From UBA987 sp002292105 (GTDB lineage: Bacteria > Bacteroidota > Bacteroidia > NS11-12g > UBA9320): a stretch of DNA of 64,000 nucleotides. The notes beneath the pieces were generated by a model. That model was not told the origin of the DNA. It made no database searches and worked only from the letters and a program-made list of their open reading frames with translations. The first letter of the stretch is position 1. Each line of letters opens with the position of its first letter. The stretch covers positions 1,054,001-1,118,000 of the forward strand of contig OX044357.1 in NCBI GenBank assembly GCA_943846675.1. The letters are read 5' to 3'. Shown here piece by piece: positions 45,367-53,093 of the stretch. A program made the translations under genes and the position numbers.

Positions 45367-45530
45367 GGGATTGAAGGATGGAGGGATTGAAGGATTGTAT
45401 GTTTGAATGTCTGAAGGATTGACTGACTGAAGAACAGAATTATAGTCCTGCGTCTTTAGTCAATCAGTCCTAAGTCAAAACATTTTCAGCTTTCAACTTT
45501 CAATTCTCAACTTTCTTGTGCCCTTAACAT
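45351..45530 (+). repeat. Degenerate octanucleotide repeat array with conserved tail, copy 1
   Basis: Eleven 8-bp units run from 45351 to 45438, of type RKGAYTGA: AGGACCGA, AGGGTTGA, GGGATTGA and so on, ending CTGACTGA, AGAACAGA. A conserved tail follows with GTCCTGCGTC and TCAATCAGTCC (an inverted unit), then CAACTTT-type heptamers. The last 24 bp (45507-45530, ending TTGTGCCCTTAACAT) recur exactly at 47822-47845. The first two units lie inside the GNAT gene and supply its stop. Confidence 0.85.
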
Positions 45531-45553
45531 ATCGATAGCAAAAAATGAAACAC

Positions 45554-45583
45554 AAAAAAGGCCCCGCGAAGCGGAGCCTTTTT
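45554..45583 (-). terminator. Bidirectional rho-independent terminator
   Basis: GGC-C-CCGC (45560-45567), a GAA loop, then GCGG-A-GCC (45571-45578), flanked by an A run on the left and a T run on the right, so it can act on both strands. It lies about 25 bp beyond the stop of the minus-strand secreted-protein gene. Confidence 0.85.
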
Positions 45584-45607
45584 CTATAGTAGTATACAAT
45601 GTTTTGA

Positions 45608-46174
45608 TTAGTTGTTCGAGATGGTGTATGTAATTTCAAGGTTTACGTCCTGGTCAAAGTCGATCTTAGCATAGCTACCTTTTTTAGTATCTAACTCAAG
45701 AGCGTATTGAAGGTTGTGACCGTTGCTAGCACCGTCAGCAGTATAGCAGCTACCGATACCTGTGATTACTTTTTGATCGCTAGAAGTAAGTGTTACTGTA
45801 CCAGCAGAGCTACCCATAGTTCCGTCACCGTTACCAGCGTCTTTAGCTGCAGTAACTTTAAGTAACATTCCATCAGGAACAGCATTAGCAGAAATTTTAG
45901 CAGATACGTCTCTAGAGTTTTCAGATTTTCCAACAATAGAAGAGTAGTTAATCCAAACGTCGTCATTTGTAGCGTTAGAGAAATCAACAGCTTCACCTGC
46001 TTCAGTAGGAGCGTCAACAGATAAAGATACAGCAGTAGAACCTTCTAAGTCAAGAATAGCAACTTCAGGGATAGAGATAGCAACAGTGTGAGCGTCGTCA
46101 GCGTCATCTTGTGCGTTAGCGTTGAAAGCAAAAACTACTCCTAGAGCAGCAAGTGCAAATAATTTTCTTTTCAT
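45608..46174 (-). CDS. Small secreted beta-rich protein, paralogue 1
   Basis: 188 aa. Signal peptide KLFALAALGVVFAFNANAQ, then an Asp-rich start (DDADDAH) and a beta-rich domain (VAISIPEVAILDLEG, VWINYSSIV) with a C-terminal strand pair (QYALELDTKKG, then LEITYTISNN). It is almost identical to the neighbouring paralogue. One cysteine (GSCYTADG) is an Ala in the other copy. The layout recalls pilin-like or DUF4402-like adhesin domains, but I cannot assign a family. It has its own promoter and terminator, suggesting strong expression. Confidence 0.7.
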   Translation of the reverse strand: MKRKLFALAALGVVFAFNANAQDDADDAHTVAISIPEVAILDLEGSTAVSLSVDAPTEAGEAVDFSNATNDDVWINYSSIVGKSENSRDVSAKISANAVPDGMLLKVTAAKDAGNGDGTMGSSAGTVTLTSSDQKVITGIGSCYTADGASNGHNLQYALELDTKKGSYAKIDFDQDVNLEITYTISNN

Positions 46175-46214
46175 TCGTAATATTATTTTGTAGTAGAAGC
46201 TCGAATGAATAAAT

Positions 46215-46222
46215 CAAAAGTA
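46215..46222 (-). promoter_or_regulatory. -7 element for secreted paralogue 1
   Basis: On the minus strand TACTTTTG, a perfect TAnnTTTG, lies 40 nt before the ATG at 46174. Upstream of it sit repeated GTGCCA motifs that could be an operator; that is inference. Confidence 0.6.
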
Positions 46223-46449
46223 TCAAAGGAGAAATATCATGCGAACTTACGCTTAGAGAATATCCAAAGGATGTGCCAAAGCGTGCCACAAAAACGAATG
46301 AAAAGTAAAGAACGTAGTGTTTGTAAGGGTTTTGAGATGCTGTTTGGGTTTTAGGCTCAAGGCGTGCCACACCCACATATGTCCCAATATGAAACTAAAA
46401 TACCAAAAAGAGACCAAATCTCAATATAGATAAACGTAAAACAGGACAC

Positions 46450-46479
46450 AAAAAAAGGTCGCCTCTTTGGAGGCGACCT
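46450..46479 (-). terminator. Rho-independent terminator of secreted paralogue 2
   Basis: A 10-bp stem AGGTCGCCTC (46456-46465) pairs with GAGGCGACCT (46470-46479), with loop TTTG. The A run to its left gives a T run on the minus strand. It lies about 50 bp beyond the stop at 46527. Confidence 0.9.
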
Positions 46480-46495
46480 AATAGTATTGTAATAG

Positions 46496-46520
46496 CTAGT
46501 TACCCCAGAGAGGTAACTAG
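46496..46520 (-). other. Stem-loop next to the stop of secreted paralogue 2
   Basis: A perfect 9-bp inverted repeat CTAGTTACC / GGTAACTAG with a 7-nt loop, 7 bp past the stop codon and upstream of the terminator. It has no T run, so it may protect the mRNA 3' end rather than terminate. This role is inference. Confidence 0.6.
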
Positions 46521-46526
46521 AAGATA

Positions 46527-47093
46527 TTAAAGGTTAGATATTGTGTAAGTGATTGTTAACGTTACGTCTTCATCGAAATCGATTTGAGCGTAAGATCCAG
46601 CAGTAGGATCTAACTCTAAGGCGTAAGTTAAGTTGTGACCGTTAGAAGCACCGTCAGCAGTATAAGCACTACCAATACCAGAGATAACAGTTTGGTCAGT
46701 AGCACTCAAAGTGATTTGACCTGCACTAGATCCCATAGTACCGTCACCGTTACCAGCGTCAGCACCAGCAGTAACTTTTAACAACATTCCACTAGGAACA
46801 GCGTTGTTAGATATTTTAGCAGCAACAGTTCTAGAAGTTTCAGAAGTACCAACAATAGAAGAGTAGTTAACCCAAATAGCGTTGTTAGTAGCACCTGAGA
46901 AATCAACAGCCTCACCAGCTTCAGTTGGAGCGTCAACAGATAAAGATACAGCAGTAGTACCTTCTAAATCAAGAATAGCAACTTCAGGGATAGAGATAGC
47001 AACAGTGTGAGCGTCATCAGCGTCATCTTGTGCGTTAGCGTTGAAGGCAAAAACTACTCCTAGAGTAGCAAGAGCGAATAATTTTCTTTTCAT
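46527..47093 (-). CDS. Small secreted beta-rich protein, paralogue 2
   Basis: 188 aa from the ATG at 47093, equal in length to paralogue 1 and with the same signal peptide except one residue (ALATLG for ALAALG). A longer open frame to 47207 would add 38 residues before the signal peptide and covers the promoter, so it is rejected. The two genes are very similar at DNA level, notably over the first about 90 bp, which points to a recent duplication or gene conversion. The family is unassigned. Confidence 0.7.
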   Translation of the reverse strand: MKRKLFALATLGVVFAFNANAQDDADDAHTVAISIPEVAILDLEGTTAVSLSVDAPTEAGEAVDFSGATNNAIWVNYSSIVGTSETSRTVAAKISNNAVPSGMLLKVTAGADAGNGDGTMGSSAGQITLSATDQTVISGIGSAYTADGASNGHNLTYALELDPTAGSYAQIDFDEDVTLTITYTISNL

Positions 47094-47155
47094 AATAAAT
47101 AGTAATCTTAAGTAGTGTCCGAAATAATTAGTAGTAGTAGTAACTTCGAACAGCA

Positions 47156-47163
47156 CAAAGATA
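47156..47163 (-). promoter_or_regulatory. -7 element for secreted paralogue 2
   Basis: Minus-strand TATCTTTG at 47163-47156 is a perfect match and lies 62 nt before the ATG at 47093. A TTTG at 47183-47180, 16 bp upstream, is a possible -33 element. Confidence 0.6.
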
Positions 47164-47325
47164 GGATCGCTATTATTCCCAAAAAAGGATAAAACTTCCA
47201 ATAACAAGACAAACGTCTGTAATACATCAAAAACATCCCAATATACCCATCATAATGACACCACACTGACAATACATACGTATTTATTTTGAAATAATAC
47301 GTAGTTAGGTGAGCTAAAAAGTTGA

Positions 47326-47501
47326 AGGATAGAGGGATAGAAGGATTGAGGGATTGAAGGATAGAATGATTGAAGGGTTGAATGATTGAATGATTGAATG
47401 AGTGAATGTCTGACTGACTGAAGGATTGACTGACTGAGGGATTGAGGGATTGAAGGGGTGAATGTCTGAATGTCTGAGTGATTGAATGTTTGTAGAACAG
47501 A
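47326..47501 (+). repeat. Degenerate octanucleotide repeat array, copy 2
   Basis: Twenty-two consecutive 8-bp units without a break in phase, mostly NNGNNTGA: AGGATAGA, GGGATAGA, AGGATTGA, ATGATTGA (several), ATGTCTGA, CTGACTGA, GGGATTGA, ending ATGTTTGT, AGAACAGA. The same conserved tail (GTCCTGCGTCCTTAGTCAATC...) follows as in copies 1 and 3. Confidence 0.9.
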
Positions 47502-47655
47502 ATTACAGTCCTGCGTCCTTAGTCAATCAGTCCAGAGTCAAAACATTATCAACTATCAACCAAACCTAGTTCCTAATGTCTGAATGAGTGGCAAGGAGTA
47601 ATTCAGCTTAAAAGAGATTCTTCGCTGCGCTCTGAATGACGCGTAGTGGAAATGA

Positions 47656-47767
47656 ATGACTGACTGACTGAAGGATTGACTGACTGAGGGATTGAGGGAT
47701 TGAAGGGGTGAATGTCTGAAGGATAGAATGTCTGAATGTCTGAGTGATTGAATGTTTGTAGAACAGA
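47656..47767 (+). repeat. Degenerate octanucleotide repeat array, copy 3
   Basis: Fourteen 8-bp units, from ATGACTGA to AGAACAGA, largely repeating the second half of copy 2 in the same order, with AGGATAGA and ATGTCTGA inserted. The tail runs to 47845 and ends with the 24-bp string shared with copy 1. Confidence 0.9.
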
Positions 47768-47864
47768 ATTATAGTCCTGCGTCCTGAGTCAATCAGTCCT
47801 TAGTCAAAATACTATCAACTATCAACTTTCTTGTGCCCTTAACATCCCTGTAACAAAAACCACC

Positions 47865-48893
47865 TTAATGAATCACCACAATCTTCTTTACTGCACTCGC
47901 TTGGCCTAATTCTGAAATGACTTTGACGAAATAAGTGCCGTTTGGAATATCCGAAGTTGAAATTTCGCTATGACCATCTGCATGCACCAAAGAATGAACG
48001 ACGTCCATACCCATGACATTTGTTAAGACAACTTCTTGGGCCTCATCATTAGGTGATGTTTTTATGGTTAATGTGGCACTAGCAGGGTTCGGGTAAACAG
48101 AGAAACTGTTGAGAAACAATTGCGTTAAGGAATTGGTGCCGCCGCCTCCATCAATATCGGCATCGCCTTCAGATGAAGCTACTTGCTCAATCTTTTTGTC
48201 AGCTGTCTGGACAAAGGCCATGACATACATTCTTGATGCATCCCAATCAACATGGTTGGCCGTCTTGGCAATAAATACAACCGAATCTCCTACCATATTT
48301 GGAATGGTCAGTGCCTCATTTAATAACGCTTTGCGAAAAACATTGTGATGTTCTTTTTCACCGTTTGGTGCATTGTAAAACACGGTATCCTCTACCGCAA
48401 CAGCATAGATGCTCATGTCTTTGAGGCTGTTGGTCGCTACATTTTTTATTACAATACGTACCTCTAAAGAATCCTTTCCTTTTTGTAGCGTAGTTAATTG
48501 AACATCTACCGGAGAAGTTTGTCCAAGTTCAGACGAGAACAATGCTTTATCCGTAAAACTCACTCCATTGCCTTTCGTTGAACCTTGAACAACGACCCGT
48601 GGTGTAGAGCCATACACACCATAATGCTTGGCCCGGTCATCATTTTCGGATACATTGTGCTGGTTTAAAACGCAAGAGGAATACGGTCTACTTGGATGAT
48701 AAGAGACGTGCAATACGTCGGGCGAAGTGCTGAGGTTTGTGACTAAACCGGGGTTTCGGCTTCCGCAAATTCCACAACGGGTATTGGTGAAGTGCTCAAC
48801 TACAACGTTGCGCGGTACTTGAGCAGATATGTCAGCCTTAAGACCGAAAAGGCCAAGGGCTGTTATAATAAGTGGTAGGATATTTTTGTTCAT
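47865..48893 (-). CDS. Omp28-like secreted protein with thioredoxin-type CxxC and T9SS type A sorting domain
   Basis: 342 aa. Signal peptide ending SAQ, then VEHFTNTRCGICGSRNPGL, a thioredoxin-like start with CGIC, as in Omp28-related proteins. The middle is a beta domain. The C-terminal 75 residues are a T9SS sorting domain: FSVYPNPASATLTI, a middle strand and IPNGTYFVKV. It should be secreted through T9SS. Function of the family is not known in detail; a redox role is suggested by the cysteines only. Confidence 0.85.
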   Translation of the reverse strand: MNKNILPLIITALGLFGLKADISAQVPRNVVVEHFTNTRCGICGSRNPGLVTNLSTSPDVLHVSYHPSRPYSSCVLNQHNVSENDDRAKHYGVYGSTPRVVVQGSTKGNGVSFTDKALFSSELGQTSPVDVQLTTLQKGKDSLEVRIVIKNVATNSLKDMSIYAVAVEDTVFYNAPNGEKEHHNVFRKALLNEALTIPNMVGDSVVFIAKTANHVDWDASRMYVMAFVQTADKKIEQVASSEGDADIDGGGGTNSLTQLFLNSFSVYPNPASATLTIKTSPNDEAQEVVLTNVMGMDVVHSLVHADGHSEISTSDIPNGTYFVKVISELGQASAVKKIVVIH

Positions 48894-48952
48894 GTATTTT
48901 TAGTAGTTTGGAATCTGAATCCTGACACATATTTTGGTAATCAATTGGCATA

Positions 48953-48983
48953 AAAAAAACCCAGCCGAATCGACTGGGTTTTT
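48953..48983 (-). terminator. Rho-independent terminator of the HU gene
   Basis: CCCAG (48960-48964) pairs with CTGGG (48974-48978); the inner CGAATCG can extend the stem. An A run on the left gives the T run on the minus strand. It lies about 25 bp beyond the HU stop. Confidence 0.8.
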
Positions 48984-49002
48984 AATTTCGTTAAAACCTT
49001 TT

Positions 49003-49275
49003 CTAGTTAACTTTTCCAGAAAGCTCAGATCCTGCTTTGAACTTAACAACGTTCTTCGCTTTGATTTGAATTTCTTTTCCAGTTTGTGGGTTTCTACCAG
49101 TTCTAGCAGCTCTTCTTGAAACAGAGAAAGTTCCGAATCCTACCAAAATTACTTTTTCTCCTTTCTTTAACGCTCCAGAAGAAGTGTCTAAGAATGAGTT
49201 AAGTGCAGTTTGCGCTTGAGCTTTAGTGATGCCAGCATCGCCAGCAATTTGAGAGATTAACTCTGACTTGTTCAT
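49003..49275 (-). CDS. HU-family DNA-binding protein
   Basis: 90 aa, normal HU length. It bends and compacts DNA as a dimer. The pattern MNKSELISQIAGDAGITK, VILVGFGTFSVSRRAARTGRNPQTG and the C-terminal VKFKAGSELSGKVN are typical, including the proline in RNPQTG that intercalates in DNA. Monocistronic, with its own terminator. Confidence 0.97.
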   Translation of the reverse strand: MNKSELISQIAGDAGITKAQAQTALNSFLDTSSGALKKGEKVILVGFGTFSVSRRAARTGRNPQTGKEIQIKAKNVVKFKAGSELSGKVN

Positions 49276-49378
49276 GATCTAAAATCTTTTTAGTGAAAAT
49301 TTAAAAATATCAATAATACATAGCACAATCGGCTGTAACACGCGTAAACAGTGCCTTTCCCCGATTTGCTGAGCAATG

Positions 49379-49930
49379 TTAGTCAATTTCAATAATACCA
49401 ATCAAGGAATTACCCTTTTTTGTGAATAATTCTAGCCGTTTTGTTAATAACTGCGGATTTTGGACAGCCTCAAGGCCAGTAATGATGTGGGTTTGCTCAT
49501 AATATGACTTTCTTTTGGTCCATATTTCGGACAGTCTTTTCTCTATCTGATGAGCTTCTAATCCTAAAAACATCGGTCTAACTTGTTTATCAGAAATAAT
49601 TTGCATGGCGATTAAACCAATAGAATTCTTAAGCAAGATACAGGTGCCACTTTGCAGCATTGAATTCATGTTGTTATCATGTGCAGGCGTGCCTCCCCCA
49701 GTTGCTAAAACCATATTTGGGTACTTGGCAATAACCTCTTGTAAACAGACTGATTCTATCTCCCGAAATGCTTCTTCACCATGTTGTTTAAAGTAGGTGT
49801 TGATTGAAGTGCCAGTCTTTTCTTCAATCCATTCGTCTAAGTCGACACACTTTATTTGGAGATGTGATGCAAGCTGTCTGGCAAAAGTTGATTTCCCTAC
49901 GCCTGGTAGGCCGATGATAAATACCCTCAT
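49379..49930 (-). CDS. aroK: Shikimate kinase
   Basis: 183 aa. Phosphorylates shikimate in aromatic amino acid synthesis. Walker A GLPGVGKSTFA, the shikimate-binding DLDEWIE and the GGGTP loop are present. It is the last gene of an operon of four with 4-bp overlaps (DUF1599, DoxX-like, permease, aroK). Confidence 0.93.
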   Translation of the reverse strand: MRVFIIGLPGVGKSTFARQLASHLQIKCVDLDEWIEEKTGTSINTYFKQHGEEAFREIESVCLQEVIAKYPNMVLATGGGTPAHDNNMNSMLQSGTCILLKNSIGLIAMQIISDKQVRPMFLGLEAHQIEKRLSEIWTKRKSYYEQTHIITGLEAVQNPQLLTKRLELFTKKGNSLIGIIEID

Positions 49931-50979
49931 GCACTTAGTCTTATCCGTGGGTCTAAAACGGTATATAGGATGTCAACAACAAAGTTGATGAAAACAAATA
50001 TGAAGGCGATAAAAACAATGCTACCCATAATAATAGGTAGGTCGCTGGTTTCTAAGGCATGGATGGTGATGCTACCAATCCCCTTCCAGTTGAATATTTT
50101 TTCGACAAAGAAAGCTCCTGCCAACAAAGAGGCAAACCAACCAGATACAGATGTCATTACGGGGTTTAGCGCACTTTTAAGCGCGTGCTTGAAGTAAACC
50201 TGTTTACGATTCAGTCCTTTGGCAATTGCCGTGCGTATGTAGTCCTTCGACAACGCATCCAACATGGCGTTTCTTGTCAATTGAGTAATGATAGACAACG
50301 GTCGAATGCCGAGTGCAAAAGCTGGAAGTAATATATTATGAAGCGCCAATTGTTTGCCAGCAAACGGATCTATCTCGTACAAGCTCCCAACCACATTTAA
50401 GCCAGTCCAGCCTCCCCAAAGGTGACCGAATATAAAACTGAAAATTATTGCGGAAAAGAACGAAGGAACAGAAATGCCTAAAGTGCTCACAAAAAGCAAA
50501 CCTCTATCAATCCAGCTACCTTGTTTTACACTAGATAAAACACCGAAAAATAAGCCAAAAATACTGGCAAATACCATAGCTGCTAAAGCAAGAACGAGTG
50601 TGCCTAAGAATGCGTCAGCAAGAATTGTTTTAGTGGGTTGTCCTGTTTGGAAACTTCTTCTTAAGTACGGCGTTTTGATCACCACTTGTTTAGAACCTGC
50701 GTTAAACAGTACTGAATGACTTGACTCAACAACCCGGTCTTTTGCATAAATCGAAACAATTGAAAGGTCGTTAAGAAAAGCGACGTATTGCTCGCCTTTT
50801 GGTTGATCTAGTTTGAGTTCGGCCTTAATGGCATTTAGCGTAGCTTCATCCGTACGATCAGTAACTAGGATGTCTTCAGGATTCGGAAAAGAAAAACTAA
50901 AAAGCCAAAAAACAACCGATGCAACACTGAACAGAATCAGGATGGCATAGGCAATCTTTTTAAGTATGAATCGGATCAT
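49927..50979 (-). CDS. ABC transporter permease, DppB/OppB type
   Basis: 350 aa with about six transmembrane segments. The EAA-like loop is seen as YIRTAIAKGLNRKQVYFKHALK, and the N-terminal FWLFSFSFPNPEDIL region matches peptide-transporter permeases. A periplasmic insert of about 60 residues lies after the first membrane segment. No DppC, ATPase or binding-protein gene is adjacent, so the partners must be elsewhere. It overlaps aroK and the DoxX-like gene by 4 bp each. Confidence 0.9.
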   Translation of the reverse strand: MIRFILKKIAYAILILFSVASVVFWLFSFSFPNPEDILVTDRTDEATLNAIKAELKLDQPKGEQYVAFLNDLSIVSIYAKDRVVESSHSVLFNAGSKQVVIKTPYLRRSFQTGQPTKTILADAFLGTLVLALAAMVFASIFGLFFGVLSSVKQGSWIDRGLLFVSTLGISVPSFFSAIIFSFIFGHLWGGWTGLNVVGSLYEIDPFAGKQLALHNILLPAFALGIRPLSIITQLTRNAMLDALSKDYIRTAIAKGLNRKQVYFKHALKSALNPVMTSVSGWFASLLAGAFFVEKIFNWKGIGSITIHALETSDLPIIMGSIVFIAFIFVFINFVVDILYTVLDPRIRLSA

Positions 50980-52508
50980 TCCGACTTCTTCAGAATTTTT
51001 TTGTACTTAGGTAAACGTGTTGCTGGCCATACTTTCTTGACCACCGATGTATCTGTGATTAGCAGTAAACCAGGATTAGATCGTATGATTGATTTTAGGT
51101 TGGTATTGTCACCGTAGTAGAAATCAAATTCTGAAATCTGATTGTCGTGTCTAAATGCTTCAACTGCTGCCTTTGGACTAGCAGTTAGTGCCCAAAACTC
51201 GTTACCATCTGCTGTCCATTTTTTTGCAATTTCTCTAGCCTCCTTAATGGCTTTTGGATTTGCTTCCGCAACATCATGGATTACCAACAACAATTTTTTC
51301 TCTTTAAGCCAAAAATCATCAATGTAGTTATTGTCCTGATCTGCATTGTAAAAAGCGAAATCATGTATTGGTGGTTCATACGCCTCTGCAATAAGTTTCT
51401 CTTCCACTATTGTATCGTATGCCCACTTAGCGTAATCAATTTTCGGTTCAAAAGACCTTTTGTCGCTGTCGTAAATAACATTCATGGTTGCTCCACTACC
51501 GTCTTTAGCTTTGTACAAATAAGTTGTTTGAATGTGGTCTGAAGCACGTTCACCTTCTGGTACTTGCATACCCGCTTTAATGTCTGTTCCTTCTGCGTAA
51601 TGTAAGAAATCTACAACAGGTAAATACTGTTTGCAATACATGCTAAACCCTACAAGTAAAAGGGTCAATACGGTCAACACTTTTACGCCAAATGAATTAG
51701 AGAAAATGGGTTTGATATGCTTCCTGCCGGCGTAAAGTATTAGGATGAAGAGGCCTATGACCACATTCTTGTAAAAAGATTCTTCTGGATTCATTGGGAG
51801 TGCGTCGCCAAAGCATCCACAGTCTGTTACTTTATCGTAAATCCAAGAATACAAGGTTAGGAAACCAAAGAAAATGGTTGTTAAGATCAACATCCAGATT
51901 GTGAAGTTTCGCTGCCAACCAATCAATATGGCAAACCCTAGGATAGCCTCCAACCAGCTAACAAAAATGGCTATAAACAACGCATAATTGCGCAGCCAAT
52001 TAAAGAAACCAACTGCCCACGAATCTGGCTTTACATATTCCATAATACCCGCCTCGCTTTGCGCTGTGGAGGGATTTCCTTCAACAGGGGCCAAACGCTC
52101 ACGAAAGTCTACAATAGCGTTATCGTTTATATAGCTCTGTACTTGTATATCACCTATAACTGCTCCACTGTCAGAAATCAATTCATGCGTATATAGCAAT
52201 GAACCACTATTGAAGACACTTACCGTCGATAAGAATACCGAGTCGCCGAATGTCCATGGAGATTGAGAAACCGTAATGCTGTAAACGCTGTCTTGTTTTC
52301 CAATGGCACGAATACTTTTTGTATTATTCCCGAGTATGGATATCGTCGTAGAGATAGAATCCTGTTCGGATTCAAGATCATCAGCAAATACGGTGAAATA
52401 TTCGTCGAGTTTATAAGAAAAACCAGTAGGGTCGTTCAGTTTAATTAATCCAGAAAGGATAAAAAGTAGCCCAATTAAAATACGACTAAAGTGAACTATA
52501 AATCTCAT
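50976..52508 (-). CDS. DoxX/MauE-type membrane protein, BT_3928-like
   Basis: 510 aa. A first membrane helix with the LIGLLFILSGLIKLNDPTGFSYKLDEYF motif is typical of this Bacteroidota family. A periplasmic insert of about 120 residues follows, then four DoxX/MauE-like membrane segments (around 165-290), with the conserved DCGCFGDALP motif. The C-terminal 200 residues look thioredoxin-like without an active CxxC. Possible role in periplasmic redox chemistry; not established. Confidence 0.82.
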   Translation of the reverse strand: MRFIVHFSRILIGLLFILSGLIKLNDPTGFSYKLDEYFTVFADDLESEQDSISTTISILGNNTKSIRAIGKQDSVYSITVSQSPWTFGDSVFLSTVSVFNSGSLLYTHELISDSGAVIGDIQVQSYINDNAIVDFRERLAPVEGNPSTAQSEAGIMEYVKPDSWAVGFFNWLRNYALFIAIFVSWLEAILGFAILIGWQRNFTIWMLILTTIFFGFLTLYSWIYDKVTDCGCFGDALPMNPEESFYKNVVIGLFILILYAGRKHIKPIFSNSFGVKVLTVLTLLLVGFSMYCKQYLPVVDFLHYAEGTDIKAGMQVPEGERASDHIQTTYLYKAKDGSGATMNVIYDSDKRSFEPKIDYAKWAYDTIVEEKLIAEAYEPPIHDFAFYNADQDNNYIDDFWLKEKKLLLVIHDVAEANPKAIKEAREIAKKWTADGNEFWALTASPKAAVEAFRHDNQISEFDFYYGDNTNLKSIIRSNPGLLLITDTSVVKKVWPATRLPKYKKILKKSE

Positions 52509-53050
52509 GCGGCTTCCTCCATACGAATCAAAGCAAATATAGCATAGTTCATCATATCCTGGAAGTTCGCATCAAGGCCTTCCGAAACCAAAGTTTTTCC
52601 CTCATTGTCTTCGATTTGTCTGATGCGCAATAACTTCATAAGTATTAAATCCGTATACGTGCTTACCCGCATTTCTCTCCAGGCTTCGCCATAATCTTGA
52701 TTCTTTTTAAGCATCAAGTCTTTTGTACTTGAGGTTATTTCAGTGTACCACTTAATTACTTGTTCCTGAGCGATGTCGTCTTCAAAATTGGTTTGATGGA
52801 TCAATTGAATTAACGCCATCACACAGTAATTGTATATACCGATGTATTCATTATCCAAACTTTCACCAACAGCATTCTCGTTTGACACTTCGATACTTCT
52901 AATCCGTTTTGCTTTAATGAAAATTTGATCCGTAAGCGACTGTGGCCTTAATATGCGCCATGCCGTACCATAGTCAATCGTCTTTTTCTCAAAGATTTCT
53001 TTACACTTATTTAAAGCGTGATCGTACTGCTGTGACGTTTTATTGCTCAA
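52505..53050 (-). CDS. DUF1599 domain protein
   Basis: 181 aa from the TTG at 53050. Two repeats of the family motif are seen: KTIDYGTAWRILRPQSLTDQIFIKAKRIR and KNQDYGEAWREMRVSTYTDLILMKLLRIR. The frame stays open further upstream to an ATG at 53155 inside folP, but family members start near SQQYDHALNKC, and a minus-strand -7 element (53073-53066) lies just before the TTG. The function is unknown; the motif recalls nucleotide-pyrophosphohydrolase-type helices. First gene of the operon with aroK. Confidence 0.8.
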   Translation of the reverse strand: MSNKTSQQYDHALNKCKEIFEKKTIDYGTAWRILRPQSLTDQIFIKAKRIRSIEVSNENAVGESLDNEYIGIYNYCVMALIQLIHQTNFEDDIAQEQVIKWYTEITSSTKDLMLKKNQDYGEAWREMRVSTYTDLILMKLLRIRQIEDNEGKTLVSEGLDANFQDMMNYAIFALIRMEEAA

Positions 53051-53065
53051 GGTTTTCTTTTTTTG

Positions 53066-53073
53066 CAAAAATA
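53066..53073 (-). promoter_or_regulatory. Promoter -7 element of the DUF1599-aroK operon
   Basis: Minus-strand TATTTTTG is a perfect match, 16 nt before the TTG start at 53050. It supports that start and rules out the longer frame. It lies in the short gap before folP, which is divergent. Confidence 0.6.
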
Positions 53074-53093
53074 TACGCCTAATTCGTATAGCT

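Larger units (their letters stand above)
46175..46526. other. Intergenic region between the two secreted-protein genes
   Basis: 352 bp without a gene. It holds a minus-strand -7 element (46222-46215), three GTGCCA motifs (46273, 46283 and 46364; the 10-bp string GCGTGCCACA occurs at 46281 and 46362), a terminator (46450-46479) and a stem-loop (46496-46520). Confidence 0.7.
47094..47864. other. Intergenic region dominated by octamer repeats
   Basis: 771 bp without a gene. From left to right: the promoter of secreted paralogue 2, an AT-rich stretch, octamer array 2 (47326-47501) with its tail, a segment reading GAGATTCTTCGCTGCGCTC (dispersed-repeat-like, 47620-47640), octamer array 3 (47656-47767) and the tail ending at 47845. 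Confidence 0.75.

Noticed and set aside
47094..47207. 38-residue extension before the signal peptide of secreted paralogue 2
   Set aside because: The paralogue lacks it, and the promoter -7 element lies within it.
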